A stretch of 5,555 nt of DNA from Deltaproteobacteria bacterium (GTDB lineage Bacteria; Desulfobacterota; Syntrophia; Syntrophales; UBA2210). A model generated the notes under the pieces. It saw only the letters and a list, made by a program, of their open reading frames with translations. It did no database searches and was not told the origin of the DNA. The position numbers and the translations under genes were made by a program. The stretch covers positions 1 to 5,555 of the forward strand of contig JAFDAR010000131.1 in NCBI GenBank assembly GCA_019313735.1. Direction: 5' to 3'. Shown here in pieces: positions 1 to 5,555 of the stretch (position 1 is the stretch's first letter; each line of letters opens with the position of its first letter).

Positions 1-1010
1 CCCCTTGGCTCCAGCAGGATAAAGAGGACTATGGCCGCTCCAAATGCTATCTCACGCAACGGCGCCATTGAAACCCCCACCGCGTTGAGCATATCAACGC
101 TCATGAGAATATCTGTCAGCCACCGCAATCCTTCATTCAACCCTGTAATGAACAGGGCCCCATAAATGGCGCCGGCGATACTCCCCAATCCACCTATGAT
201 AATTATCGCTATATATTCCACGGAAAGTCCCAGATTAAAGGGTTCAGTTGTGATGCTGATCATATAATATGCCCACAGGGCGCCGGCTATTCCAGCGTAG
301 AATGAACTTATTCCGAACGACAGGAGCTTATAGCGAAATATCGGGATACCCATTCCTTCGGCGGCCCGGTCATTGTCGCGTATCGCTATGAATGCCCTCC
401 CATAACTCGTCCTCATGAGATCAACGGCAAACAAGATCATCACAATCAGGCAGATATATGCGATATAGAAAAAGCTTCTGTCTCCATCAAGGGCTACACC
501 GAATATCGATATCCCGGGAAGCACAATCCCCATGGTTCCCTCTGTAAGCCCTTCCCAGTGGACAAGGAGATATTCAATGATAAATTGTCCGGCGAGGGTT
601 GCGATTGTCAGATATAAGCCCTTCAATCTCCATGAAGGCAATCCGAAGAGCACCCCCACCATTGCGGTTATCAATCCCGCGGATGGTACTGCAAGGATAA
701 AGGGAACACCCGCCTTTGTAGAGAGTATGGCAGCCGCGTATGCGCCCACCCCGATGAAGGCCCCGTGTCCGAGGGAAAGCTGGCCGGTAAACCCCGTCAG
801 TATATTCAGGCCGATCGCCGCTATGGCGGTGATGGCGACCATGTTGATGATATAGAGAAGGTATGGCCCAGTCGCATAAGGAACTACAGCAAACAGGATT
901 ACAAGCCCCACTATAAGAGATGCACGACCGAAATCCGTTTCGAAAATCGTAAGCTCCTGCTCGTATCTCTCATTAAAGTTACCGCATGGGTGAAACCGTA
1001 ATTTTCTCAT
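1..1010 (-). CDS. livM: LivM-type ABC transporter permease (3' end outside window)
   Basis: Second inner-membrane permease of a Liv/HAAT-type importer; it pairs with LivH to form the translocation path. I translated the frame by hand: 336 codons are open from ATG at 1010 to the window edge. The N-terminus has the soluble lead typical of this family (HPCGNF, residues 7-12), then a hydrophobic helix at about 31-48. The family hallmark GLNILTGFTGQLSLGHGAF is at 67-85. A cytoplasmic coupling loop with AIRDNDRAAEGMGI is at 209-222, and the IIGGLGSIAGAIYG segment is at 271-284. The visible end, LLEPR (332-336), normally lies some 20-30 residues from the C-terminus, so little is missing. The start overlaps the livH stop by one base (TGATG), with AAAGGG 4 nt upstream. 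The substrate cannot be read from a permease. Confidence 0.93.
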   Translation of the reverse strand, partial: MRKLRFHPCGNFNERYEQELTIFETDFGRASLIVGLVILFAVVPYATGPYLLYIINMVAITAIAAIGLNILTGFTGQLSLGHGAFIGVGAYAAAILSTKAGVPFILAVPSAGLITAMVGVLFGLPSWRLKGLYLTIATLAGQFIIEYLLVHWEGLTEGTMGIVLPGISIFGVALDGDRSFFYIAYICLIVMILFAVDLMRTSYGRAFIAIRDNDRAAEGMGIPIFRYKLLSFGISSFYAGIAGALWAYYMISITTEPFNLGLSVEYIAIIIIGGLGSIAGAIYGALFITGLNEGLRWLTDILMSVDMLNAVGVSMAPLREIAFGAAIVLFILLEPR

Positions 1011-1879
1011 CAGACCCTTTCAATCTCTACCAGGCCGAAAAGGCCATAGGGTTTTACCATCAATATAAAGACCAGGGCCATGTAAGGAACTACATCCCGC
1101 AACGAAGTGGAGAGGTACCCACCTGTGAAGGTTTCCAGAAGGCCGATAATTATCCCCCCGATAACAGCTCCTCCAATACTGTCCAGGCCACCGAGTATAA
1201 CCACCGGGAAGACCTTGAGCCCTATGGAAGAAAGGTCATGAACATTAATCCCATTGATAATACCAAGGACAATCCCGCTCATTCCCGCCACGAGGGCCGC
1301 GATAGCCCAGGACAGGGCGAACACTTTTCTTACGTGCACCCCCAGAGAAAGCGCGGCCGGCTGATTGTCTGCAACCGACCTCATATAGATACCCTGGGAG
1401 GAATATTTAAAGAAAAGCCCAAAGAGTATGAGGAATATCAGACCGATAGCAATAGACACGACATAAACCGGGGGTATGTTTATGGTCTTCCAGTGTATGG
1501 CAAGACCCGCGGGAAGAAAGTCCGGAAAGGTATATAAATTTCCACCCCATATAAACAGCATGATCCCCTTGAATATGGAGGCCAGCCCCACTGTCAGCAT
1601 GATAACATAGATAAGAGGTTCACCGATCAACGGACGCAGGAAGATGCGCTCAATGGCGATTCCAAGCACAAAACATCCGACAAGGGCCAGGGGAAAGGCC
1701 AGATAGACAGGCAGCCCAGCCCAGCTAATCATGGCCAGGAAGATAAATGCGCCCAGGGCCATCAACTCCCCATGCGCAAAGTTTAACACGCTGGAAGATT
1801 TGAAGATCATTACAAATCCCATGGCTGCCAGGCCATAGAGAAAACCTATACTTAGCCCGTTTACCAAAAGCTGCTGCAA
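1010..1879 (-). CDS. livH: LivH-type ABC transporter permease
   Basis: Inner-membrane permease of a Liv/HAAT-type importer, 289 aa, the usual length for LivH (about 285-310). The N-terminal QLLVNGLSIGFLYGLAAMGF (residues 3-22) leads to the family motif NFAHGELMALGAF (33-45). The coupling loop has RSVADNQPAALSLGV (167-181), followed by VVILGGLDSIGGAVIGG (226-242) and a C-terminal KPYGLFG (276-282). Six or more hydrophobic segments are evident. The start is TTG at 1879. No ATG or GTG lies between it and the in-frame TAA at 1901-1903, and the frame matches the family from residue 3 on. The best Shine-Dalgarno, AAAGGA, directly abuts this TTG, which is poor spacing. TTG at 1867 is the only nearby alternative and would remove part of the conserved N-terminus. 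The gene overlaps livM by one base and lies downstream of a palindromic element. Confidence 0.93.
   Translation of the reverse strand: MQQLLVNGLSIGFLYGLAAMGFVMIFKSSSVLNFAHGELMALGAFIFLAMISWAGLPVYLAFPLALVGCFVLGIAIERIFLRPLIGEPLIYVIMLTVGLASIFKGIMLFIWGGNLYTFPDFLPAGLAIHWKTINIPPVYVVSIAIGLIFLILFGLFFKYSSQGIYMRSVADNQPAALSLGVHVRKVFALSWAIAALVAGMSGIVLGIINGINVHDLSSIGLKVFPVVILGGLDSIGGAVIGGIIIGLLETFTGGYLSTSLRDVVPYMALVFILMVKPYGLFGLVEIERV
1015..1020 (-). promoter_or_regulatory. Ribosome binding site of livM
   Basis: AAAGGG on the minus strand, 4 nt before the ATG at 1010 and inside the last codons of livH. Together with the TGATG overlap it supports translational coupling of livM to livH and the choice of ATG 1010. 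Confidence 0.5.
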
Positions 1880-1885
1880 TCCTTT
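1880..1885 (-). promoter_or_regulatory. Purine-rich possible ribosome binding site touching the livH TTG start
   Basis: AAAGGA on the minus strand ends directly at the TTG codon at 1879 (zero spacer). It is 12 nt from the next in-frame TTG at 1867. Neither distance is the usual 5-9 nt, so livH initiation is uncertain and may be weak. Confidence 0.35.
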
Positions 1886-1907
1886 CTGTGTGAAATCAGG
1901 TTATTTA

Positions 1908-1928
1908 AACTTTTAACTTTTAGCTTTT
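1908..1928 (-). repeat. A/T-rich heptamer tandem repeat upstream of livH
   Basis: Three adjacent 7-bp units read on the plus strand as AACTTTT, AACTTTT, AGCTTTT (minus strand AAAAGCT, AAAAGTT, AAAAGTT). The octamer TAGCTTTT at 1921-1928 occurs again at 1937-1944, next to the palindrome arm. The array sits between the palindromic element and livH. It has no clear function and could be a replication-slippage tract or part of the edge of the inserted element. Confidence 0.55.
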
Positions 1929-1945
1929 TGTCACAGTAGCTTTTA

Positions 1946-2028
1946 GGGGTCAGGTCTTGCGTTTTGCCTTTTTTGATATGAGACAATTTGAGACAACCCC
2001 CAAAAGGCAAAACGCAAGACCTGACCCC
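1946..2028. repeat. 83-bp palindromic element with perfect 27-bp inverted repeats
   Basis: The left arm at 1946-1972 begins GGGGTCAGGTCTTGCG and continues TTTTGCCTTTT. The right arm at 2002-2028 is its exact reverse complement, with no mismatch in 27 positions. The 29-nt spacer (1973-2001) carries the octamer TGAGACAA twice, at 1979-1986 and 1989-1996. The flanking bases (A at 1945, A at 2029) do not extend the pairing. The arms begin with GGGGTCAGGTCTTG, a string I recall as recurrent in deltaproteobacterial and related genomes near REP-associated (Y1/IS200-like) transposases; that link is from memory. No transposase is encoded here, so it would be a non-autonomous REP/MITE-like copy. No obvious target-site duplication is seen. 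Transcribed with the operon it would fold into a very stable stem-loop, but no T-run follows it on either strand. Confidence 0.85.
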
Positions 2029-2030
2029 AC

Positions 2031-2144
2031 CTATAGTTCTAATATACGTACATTGGTTTCCAGCGTACCCACCTGTCCGTTCCGGTAACGTATCGTTGTT
2101 TTCACATCCAGGTCTTTTTTACCCTCATACATGGCGGTCCGTAG
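2031..2144 (-). pseudogene. Out-of-frame C-terminal tail of the acyl-CoA synthetase
   Basis: Read in the frame that ends with TAG at 2033-2031, this stretch encodes 37 residues. It starts LRTAMYEGKK and includes TTIRYRNGQVGTL and a final NVRILEL. This looks like the normal end of the long-chain-type synthetases of this group, which as I recall follow the KVRRKFV motif with a short E-RY-L helix, an A-(L/M)Y segment and a two-strand YRDGR-type tail. The preceding gene runs in another frame and stops at 2102, so the tail is not translated unless the frame shifts. KFV is followed almost at once by LRTAMYEG. The simplest reading is a small deletion near 2144-2146 of a size equal to 1 modulo 3, plausibly about 19 nt. 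The segment overlaps the last 43 bp of the called synthetase and ends 2 nt before the palindromic element. Confidence 0.7.
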
Positions 2145-3958
2145 ACAAATTTCCTGCGCACCTTGCCCGTCCTTGTCAGCTCTTCGTCATCCGCGTCGAG
2201 AAGCTTGTAGAGGAGTATACACTTGCGCACCTTCATGGCCTCCGGCAACTTCTCATTAACCTCCTCAACCTCCGTGTGCACCAGCTTTTCTACCTCTGAC
2301 TGTTGTGAGAGATCGGTATATGTTGTGTAGGGTATCATTCTCTCTTCGGCCCAGTTGCCGACGTTTCCCATATCGATGTTTATCAGGGCTGTTATGTATG
2401 GACGCCCCTCCCCGAAGGTCACCGCCTCTCTTATGTATGGACTGAATTTCAGACGTGTCTCTATAAAATCAGGGGAAAATGCCTCTCCCTGTTTGTTTCT
2501 GATGATCTCCTCTCTGCGCCCTATAATAACAAGGTGATCGTCATCATCAATATATCCGGCATCCCCAGTCCGGAGCCAGCCTTCTTCAAACGCGGCTTGC
2601 GTGGCCTCAAAATCGTTATAATATCCCCTGAACACCGTTTTGCTTGACAGAAAGACCTCCTGATCATCCGAAATCTTTACATCCATACCTGACAGGGATC
2701 TGCCAACCGTCTCGGCCTTGACCTCAGTGTCGGGCTGGACCTGAAATATTCCACCAGATTCTGTAAGCCCATAACATTGTTTGAGATTCAGACCCAGCGA
2801 GCGAAAGAACCTTATAACATCAGGGCTTATCGGATGTCCTCCCGTGTACGCGCTGTAAAACCCGGCACAGCCAATCCGGTCCAGAAGCGGGCGAAAGATA
2901 ATAACAGAGGCCAGCCAGCCAGCGAGGCTGAGACCTGGGCCGGGTGATTTGCCCTGTGATTTCAGATCAGTGATCCTGCCGCCAATATTCTCCGCCAGAT
3001 GAAAGAGTTTCCTCCTTATCAGACCCGCATCGCCCATCTTTACGCGAATGGTAGAGGCAAGATCTTCCCAGAACCTGGACGATGTAATGAGTACATTAGG
3101 ACCTAATTCGCGGAAATCTTCGAGAACCGTTTCCCGGGTCTCAGGAAAGTTCATCGCCATACCGCCGGCCAGAGCCACACCTGCCCCCCACATCTGGTCG
3201 ACTATCCATGCCGGGGGGGACATCGACAGCCAGTTCACCTCCACCCCTGCGGGAATTGTCTCCAGCCAGCTGGCGGCCATCTCTGTAAAATTGATGTGCG
3301 ACAGCATTGCCAGTTTGGAGATGCCGGTTGTCCCCGAGGTCATTATCATCAGGGCAATGTCGTCCGGTCTCCCCTTCCATACCTCCCGGGCAAACAAATC
3401 AGGCTGCTCGTTGTCCAGCTTTTCGCCTGCCTTCAGCAGGTCGGCAAAGCTCATAAGCCATTCGTTGTCGCGATAAGAGCTCATGCCCGTCCGGTCAACA
3501 TATATGACTTTCTTTACATGGGTAAGCCTGTCACGCATTTCCAACAGCTTATCCGTCTGCTCCTGATCCTCTACAATTACGTACGAGGCTTGAATTCTAT
3601 TGAGTGTGCCGGCCATCTCATCGCTTACCGCAGAGGTGAACAGGTTCAGGACAACAGCGCCAAGGGACTGTCCCCCCAGTTGACTGAACAGCCACTCCGG
3701 GTGATTGTCCATTATAATACCGACATTATCACCCCTTTTCAGGCCGAGAGCACTGAGGCCCAGGCCCACCTTCTTCGAATATTTCAGATAGTCACTCCAG
3801 CTGTATGACTGCCATATGCCATACGCTTTTTCACGAATCGAGGCGCGCTCTCCGAACTTTTCCGTCTGCCTCAGCAGGATCTGCGGAAGCGTGAAGCCCG
3901 TTTCGGGCGTATCCTCCTTTGAGGATTTCGGGTCTTGAGTCTCGAGCTTTTGGTTCAC
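2102..3958 (-). CDS. Long-chain-type AMP-forming acyl-CoA synthetase, C-terminus altered by frameshift
   Basis: Cytoplasmic or membrane-associated ligase of the ANL (AMP-binding) superfamily. It activates a carboxylic acid with ATP to an acyl-adenylate and transfers it to CoA. The product is 618 aa. The P-loop TSGTTG is at 207-212, with the following Lys at 215 in ISKLAM (most relatives have PKG there). The A5 motif YGLTE is at 396-400, the ATP-ribose-binding Asp466 is in WLRTGDAGY, and the hinge region GRREEIIRNKQGEAFSP is at 480-496. The catalytic A10 lysine is K599 in LTRTGKVRRK. All core residues are therefore kept. From about residue 606 the product (YGPPC...KKTWM) does not resemble the family, because the expected tail is in another frame. 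The start is GTG at 3958, overlapping the livG stop by 4 nt (GTGA) with GGGAG 7 nt upstream. Position inside a Liv-type ABC operon suggests it activates the imported acid; chain length or aromaticity cannot be read. It may be active with an abnormal tail or be a decaying gene. Confidence 0.9.
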   Translation of the reverse strand: MNQKLETQDPKSSKEDTPETGFTLPQILLRQTEKFGERASIREKAYGIWQSYSWSDYLKYSKKVGLGLSALGLKRGDNVGIIMDNHPEWLFSQLGGQSLGAVVLNLFTSAVSDEMAGTLNRIQASYVIVEDQEQTDKLLEMRDRLTHVKKVIYVDRTGMSSYRDNEWLMSFADLLKAGEKLDNEQPDLFAREVWKGRPDDIALMIMTSGTTGISKLAMLSHINFTEMAASWLETIPAGVEVNWLSMSPPAWIVDQMWGAGVALAGGMAMNFPETRETVLEDFRELGPNVLITSSRFWEDLASTIRVKMGDAGLIRRKLFHLAENIGGRITDLKSQGKSPGPGLSLAGWLASVIIFRPLLDRIGCAGFYSAYTGGHPISPDVIRFFRSLGLNLKQCYGLTESGGIFQVQPDTEVKAETVGRSLSGMDVKISDDQEVFLSSKTVFRGYYNDFEATQAAFEEGWLRTGDAGYIDDDDHLVIIGRREEIIRNKQGEAFSPDFIETRLKFSPYIREAVTFGEGRPYITALINIDMGNVGNWAEERMIPYTTYTDLSQQSEVEKLVHTEVEEVNEKLPEAMKVRKCILLYKLLDADDEELTRTGKVRRKFVYGPPCMRVKKTWM

Positions 3959-4776
3959 TGTGTATCTCCCAGATACGCCCTTATGACCTCCGGGTCATTT
4001 TGTATTGCCTCAGGTGTTCCCTCGGCCAGTTTATCTCCAAAATTCAGTACCATTACACGGTTCGATATGGTCATCACAATGGACATGTCGTGTTCAACAA
4101 GTATCATCGTCTGTCCCCAATTCCTGTTCAATTCGGACAGGAATCTCACCATATCTTCCTTCTCTTCAAGGTTCATCCCGGCGAAGGGCTCGTCCAGAAC
4201 CAGAAGTTTTGGTTCAAGCGCCAGCGCCCGGCCAAGCTCAACCCTCTTCCGCAATCCATAAGGTAGTGATCCCACCGGCTTCTTCCGGATTGCCTGCATT
4301 TCCAGAAAATCGATCAATTCCTCCACGACAGCCCGGTGTCTGACCTCTTCTCTTCTGACGCCGCCCATGAAAAGAAGCGCCCGGCCCAGCCCGTAGCCGC
4401 AATGGATATGGCGTGCCAGGAGCATATTGGACAGAACTGTCATACCGGGGAACAGCTCAATATTCTGGAACGTTCTCCCGACGCCGCTACTTATAAGTTT
4501 GTGCGTCGGGAGATTTGTTATATCCTTTTTGTTGAATAGTATCCTGCCCACTTGCGGTCTGTAAAACCCGGTAAGACAGTTCAGGAGGCTTGTCTTTCCG
4601 GCACCGTTTGGTCCTATAATCGCGTACAATTCTCCGGTTTTAACCTCGAAGTCGATGCCGTTCAAAGCCATAACGCCTCCGAACCTCAGGGTAAGACTGG
4701 TCACTTCCAGATCGGCGAGTTTCCCATTACCGGATATTGACTTGAATATGTCAGGCTGCCCGCGAAAAGCCTTCAT
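3955..4776 (-). CDS. livG: LivG-type ABC transporter ATP-binding protein
   Basis: Cytoplasmic ATPase that powers a Liv/HAAT-type importer, 273 aa (family usually about 250-260; the N-terminus carries about 20 extra residues before the ABC fold). Walker A GPNGAGKT is at 55-62, and the Q-loop Gln104 is in GRTFQNIELF. The signature LPYGLRKRVELGRAL (171-185) replaces LSGGQ, a variant found in this subfamily. Walker B LLVLDEP is at 191-197 with catalytic Glu196, the D-loop AGMN is at 199-202, and the switch His229 is in LVEHDM. The C-terminal part (NFGDKLAEGTPEAIQNDPEVIRAYLG) is typical of LivG, with no extra domain. The ATG at 4776 overlaps the binding-protein stop in ATGA, and the stop overlaps the synthetase start in GTGA, so translation is coupled on both sides. 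A LivF partner would complete the pair but is not in the window. Confidence 0.95.
   Translation of the reverse strand: MKAFRGQPDIFKSISGNGKLADLEVTSLTLRFGGVMALNGIDFEVKTGELYAIIGPNGAGKTSLLNCLTGFYRPQVGRILFNKKDITNLPTHKLISSGVGRTFQNIELFPGMTVLSNMLLARHIHCGYGLGRALLFMGGVRREEVRHRAVVEELIDFLEMQAIRKKPVGSLPYGLRKRVELGRALALEPKLLVLDEPFAGMNLEEKEDMVRFLSELNRNWGQTMILVEHDMSIVMTISNRVMVLNFGDKLAEGTPEAIQNDPEVIRAYLGDTQ
3966..3970 (-). promoter_or_regulatory. Ribosome binding site deciding the GTG start of the synthetase
   Basis: GGGAG on the minus strand, 7 nt before GTG 3958 and within the last codons of livG. The spacing is ideal and the start lies in a 4-nt GTGA overlap, so GTG 3958 is preferred over later in-frame starts. 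Confidence 0.7.
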
Positions 4777-5555
4777 TTTTTCTCCAGAATCTGTATCGCT
4801 TCTTTCCCGGGAACAAAAAAGTTAGTAACGGGAATATATGTTCCATCTTCAGACACCCTGACAATCCTCCCTTTGAATGAACCCTCATGATCTGTTTTTG
4901 TATAGGTAATGTTGGGCACAAGTCCCCCGAAATCTTCATTTGAGAAGGATTCCATCGCCATGTTTATCGTTTTTCTTGTTATTTTTCCATATTTTTCATT
5001 GGCGCGGATGAAGGCCCTCTCCATAATCATTCCTACTACAACCCCCTCCCAGTAAGACGCGTCAAACTTGTCAACGGTCTTATAACGAGTCCACATATCC
5101 TCCATAATCTTTATGCCAGCGGTTTTATCGGCTGGCAGGCCGCCGGGGAACTGTATCTTAAGGCGATCCCTGATTAACCCCTTGCCCATATTGAAGAAAT
5201 CTGGATCGGTAGATGTCCATGTTCCGAAAAATTCCGGCTTGTAATCTATCCTGTCGGCACATTTAAAAGTTGTGATTATCGCCGCGGGAAGCATCTGCAT
5301 GAAGACATATTCCGCTCCGCTTTTTTTCAGACGCAACAATTCAGTTGTCAGGTCAAGAGTTCGCGGAGGAAATTCTTCAATCGTGACAATGTCTATATTA
5401 TGCTTCCTGGCGTACTCTCTGCTCGGTTCGTGTATGGAACGTCCATAGGCATTATTGTATGTCAGAAGACCGACCTTGGGTGCATCTTTGCCCTTGTGTG
5501 TTGCACGGATGTACTCCAGAACCGCGTAACAATCCATGCGATAGCTTCCGAAGGG
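4773..5555 (-). CDS. Periplasmic substrate-binding protein of a Liv/HAAT-type ABC importer (5' end outside window)
   Basis: Type I periplasmic binding protein (LivK-like, Peripla_BP_6 family), which captures the ligand outside the inner membrane and delivers it to LivH/LivM. The frame is open from the window edge, giving 260 visible residues before TGA at 4775-4773. Relatives are near 400 aa, so roughly 130-150 residues, including the signal peptide, lie beyond 5555. The visible start codes PFGSYRMDCY, so the first ATG (5537) is internal and not the true start. PKVGLLTYNNAYGRS (26-40) is the hinge and second-lobe entry strand. TTELLRLKKSGAEYVF (70-85) is the conserved helix-strand of lobe 2, SYWEGVVVG is at 167-175, and TKTDHEGSFKGRIVRV (219-234) is the typical C-terminal motif. 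Ligand specificity cannot be told from the sequence; amino acids, fatty acids and aromatic acids are all known for this family. The stop overlaps the livG start by 4 nt. Confidence 0.92.
   Translation of the reverse strand, partial: PFGSYRMDCYAVLEYIRATHKGKDAPKVGLLTYNNAYGRSIHEPSREYARKHNIDIVTIEEFPPRTLDLTTELLRLKKSGAEYVFMQMLPAAIITTFKCADRIDYKPEFFGTWTSTDPDFFNMGKGLIRDRLKIQFPGGLPADKTAGIKIMEDMWTRYKTVDKFDASYWEGVVVGMIMERAFIRANEKYGKITRKTINMAMESFSNEDFGGLVPNITYTKTDHEGSFKGRIVRVSEDGTYIPVTNFFVPGKEAIQILEKK
4782..4785 (-). promoter_or_regulatory. Ribosome binding site of livG
   Basis: GGAG on the minus strand followed by five A residues and the ATG at 4776, inside the last codons of the binding-protein gene. 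It supports the start chosen for livG and coupling through the ATGA overlap. Confidence 0.7.

Noticed and set aside
532..855. Plus-strand open frame of 107 codons
   Set aside because: It is the antisense shadow of the LivM hallmark region; the minus-strand reading is clearly the coding one.
986..1537. Plus-strand open frame of 183 codons
   Set aside because: It lies wholly antisense to livH and livM, whose translations match family motifs throughout. Its own product is a charged, low-structure sequence with no recognisable domain.
1893..1936. Sigma-70-like promoter upstream of livH (GTGACA then TTAAAT on the minus strand)
   Set aside because: The spacing is about 20 nt and both boxes are weak matches in an A/T-rich repeat tract, so the resemblance is not above chance.
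1946..2028. Palindrome as a rho-independent terminator
   Set aside because: Neither strand has a T-run after the stem (minus strand continues TAAAAGCTAC, plus strand ACCTATAG), and the 29-nt loop is long for an intrinsic terminator.
1946..2028. CRISPR-like repeat pair
   Set aside because: The two 27-bp units are inverted, not direct, there is only one pair, and no cas gene is present.
2140..2160. Programmed -1 ribosomal frameshift joining the synthetase to its tail
   Set aside because: The in-frame codons at the junction (AGG AAA TTT GTC) do not form a canonical slippery heptamer. The E-RY-L segment also seems missing, which a frameshift would not restore.
3296..3808. Plus-strand open frame of 170 codons, and another at 3048-3476
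   Set aside because: Both are antisense to the synthetase core, including its P-loop region, and show no domain or ribosome binding site that would support a gene.

Overview
The window is one tightly packed gene block, read entirely from the minus strand. It encodes most of a branched-chain-amino-acid-type (HAAT/Liv) ABC importer together with an acyl-CoA synthetase. In transcription order (high to low coordinates) it holds: a periplasmic substrate-binding protein whose N-terminus lies beyond position 5555; a LivG-type ATPase; a long-chain-type AMP-forming acyl-CoA synthetase; a LivH-type permease; and a LivM-type permease whose last residues lie beyond position 1. No plus-strand gene, RNA gene, CRISPR array or transposase is supported.

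The first three genes are joined by 4-nt stop/start overlaps (ATGA at 4773-4776, GTGA at 3955-3958). The two permeases are joined by a 1-nt overlap (TGATG around 1010). This indicates one translationally coupled operon. The only real gap lies between the synthetase and livH. It contains an 83-bp palindromic element (perfect 27-bp inverted repeats, 1946-1972 and 2002-2028) followed by A/T-rich heptamer repeats. The synthetase next to it has a disturbed 3' end. Its frame stops at 2102, while the sequence that looks like the family's normal C-terminal tail continues in another frame from about 2144 to a TAG at 2031, three bases before the palindrome.

Mixed GC content, frequent ATA/AGG/AGA codons, and the combination of Liv-type ABC genes with a roughly 620-650-residue AMP-binding ligase suggest an anaerobic deltaproteobacterial lineage (Desulfobacterota, for example a syntroph or sulfate reducer). 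This is inference from gene content, not a marker-gene assignment. The likely joint role is uptake of a carboxylic acid (fatty, aromatic or dicarboxylic) or amino acid through binding protein, LivH/LivM and LivG, with the synthetase turning an imported acid into its CoA thioester. A LivF partner ATPase is not visible and is expected just outside the window.

I see no new system here. The points that deserve a second look are the palindromic element inside the operon, the frame-disrupted synthetase tail, and the poorly placed start of livH just downstream of both.
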